Origin: Akkermansiaceae bacterium
GTDB taxonomy: Bacteria; Verrucomicrobiota; Verrucomicrobiia; Verrucomicrobiales; Akkermansiaceae
Length of the DNA stretch: 7,054 nucleotides
Direction of reading: 5' to 3'
NCBI GenBank assembly: GCA_014379305.1
Contig: JACMMB010000293.1
Location: 1-7,054 of the forward strand
In this document: positions 6,670 to 7,054 of the stretch, piece by piece
Layout: each line of letters starts with the position of its first letter
How positions within the stretch are numbered: position 1 is the first letter of the stretch
Program-made: the position numbers and the translations under genes
The notes under the pieces: model-generated
What the model was told of the DNA's origin: nothing
The model's database searches: none
What the model saw: only the letters and a program-made list of their open reading frames with translations

Positions 6670-7054
6670 TTACCCCGAGATTGCACCACGGATTTTGCGG
6701 ATCAGATTGATGGGTTTCCCGAGGATTGAGGAATTGGAAATTTTCACCTGCGCTCTCATGCGGAATAGCTCGGAATGAGTGAGTGGCGCAGTTGGTTGGT
6801 AGCGAATGCTTCTGGGCGTTAGAATTGGAAAATCATGGGACGCTACGATTTGAGCCATGTGGGGAAGCCACATTTTACCGGGGAAATGGAGGGCGGCGCA
6901 GGTATCATCACGGAGCTGGTAATGCTGCCGGACGCGGGAGCGTTTCAGATCCTCGGGGTGGTAGTATTCCATCTCGTTGAAGAGGTAGGCCATGATCTCC
7001 TGGTCTGTGTTGTAGAGGATGGTTGGATCGAACATTCCACGGGCAAGCATGTCC
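6670..7054 (-). CDS. Probable glycosyltransferase, C-terminal fragment (5' end outside window)
   Basis: The frame is open to the window edge, so the start is missing; 127 complete codons remain (the first is GAC, before MLARGMFDP) plus one base. FDPTILYNTDQEIMAYLFN, near the fragment's start, is followed by a charged stretch (PEDLKRSRVRQHY) and then DTCAALHFPGKMWLPH. An Asn/Asp-Gln 'DQ' helix followed by a His-x-x-Gly-Lys-x-Trp segment resembles the C-terminal half of GT-A fold glycosyltransferases such as GT8-like enzymes, where a late HxxGxxKPW element binds the nucleotide diphosphate. This is a resemblance by eye, not a secure family match. The basic tail INLIRKIRGAISG may associate with the membrane. 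It lies 36 bases upstream of the FkbM gene and is apparently in the same operon. Another hypothetical sugar-modifying enzyme is possible; the coding status is fairly sure, the function is not. Confidence 0.6.
   Translation of the reverse strand, partial: DMLARGMFDPTILYNTDQEIMAYLFNEMEYYHPEDLKRSRVRQHYQLRDDTCAALHFPGKMWLPHMAQIVASHDFPILTPRSIRYQPTAPLTHSELFRMRAQVKISNSSILGKPINLIRKIRGAISG

Noticed and set aside
5923..6729. Long open frame on the plus strand (268 codons)
   Set aside because: It lies antisense to the clear FkbM methyltransferase gene, whose motifs are intact. The plus-strand translation has no recognisable domain, so it is a codon-bias shadow.

Overview
The window is a dense single-direction stretch of surface-polysaccharide genes. 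All eight supported coding regions lie on the minus strand, so the gene order reads from high to low coordinates. The longest gap is 51 bases. I saw no rRNA, tRNA, CRISPR array, insertion sequence, internal promoter or convincing intrinsic terminator. Both ends cut through genes, so the cluster continues on each side.

Layout in transcription order: (1) the C-terminal end of a probable glycosyltransferase (7054-6670); (2) a FkbM-type methyltransferase (6633-5950); (3) a membrane-anchored SGNH/GDSL-type esterase (5919-5182, GTG start); (4) an integral-membrane acyltransferase-3 protein (5170-4010); (5) a second FkbM-like methyltransferase of a different subtype (3969-3124); (6) an unrecognised, predicted beta-rich protein (best start 3080, end 2319); (7) a polysaccharide pyruvyl transferase family protein (2298-1189); (8) an exostosin-like glycosyltransferase (1208-204); and (9) the first 50 codons of an MBOAT/AlgI-type membrane O-acyltransferase (152 to 1, running off the window). 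The last is short but has the typical N-terminus of that family.

Taken together (inference), this is part of an exopolysaccharide, capsule or O-antigen locus rich in decorating enzymes. Two proteins would build the glycan (the glycosyltransferase end and the exostosin-like protein). Two methyltransferases, one pyruvyl transferase-like protein and three acyl-group proteins (AT3, SGNH, MBOAT) would modify it. The split AT3 and SGNH pair is notable, because these domains are often fused. The true unknown is the protein between the second methyltransferase and the pyruvyl transferase.

The host is a bacterium with roughly 50-55% G+C by eye, probably Gram-negative. Almost no start has a recognisable Shine-Dalgarno sequence at normal spacing. 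That, with the gene mix, fits phyla such as Verrucomicrobiota or relatives, but this is a weak inference and no marker gene is present to settle it.
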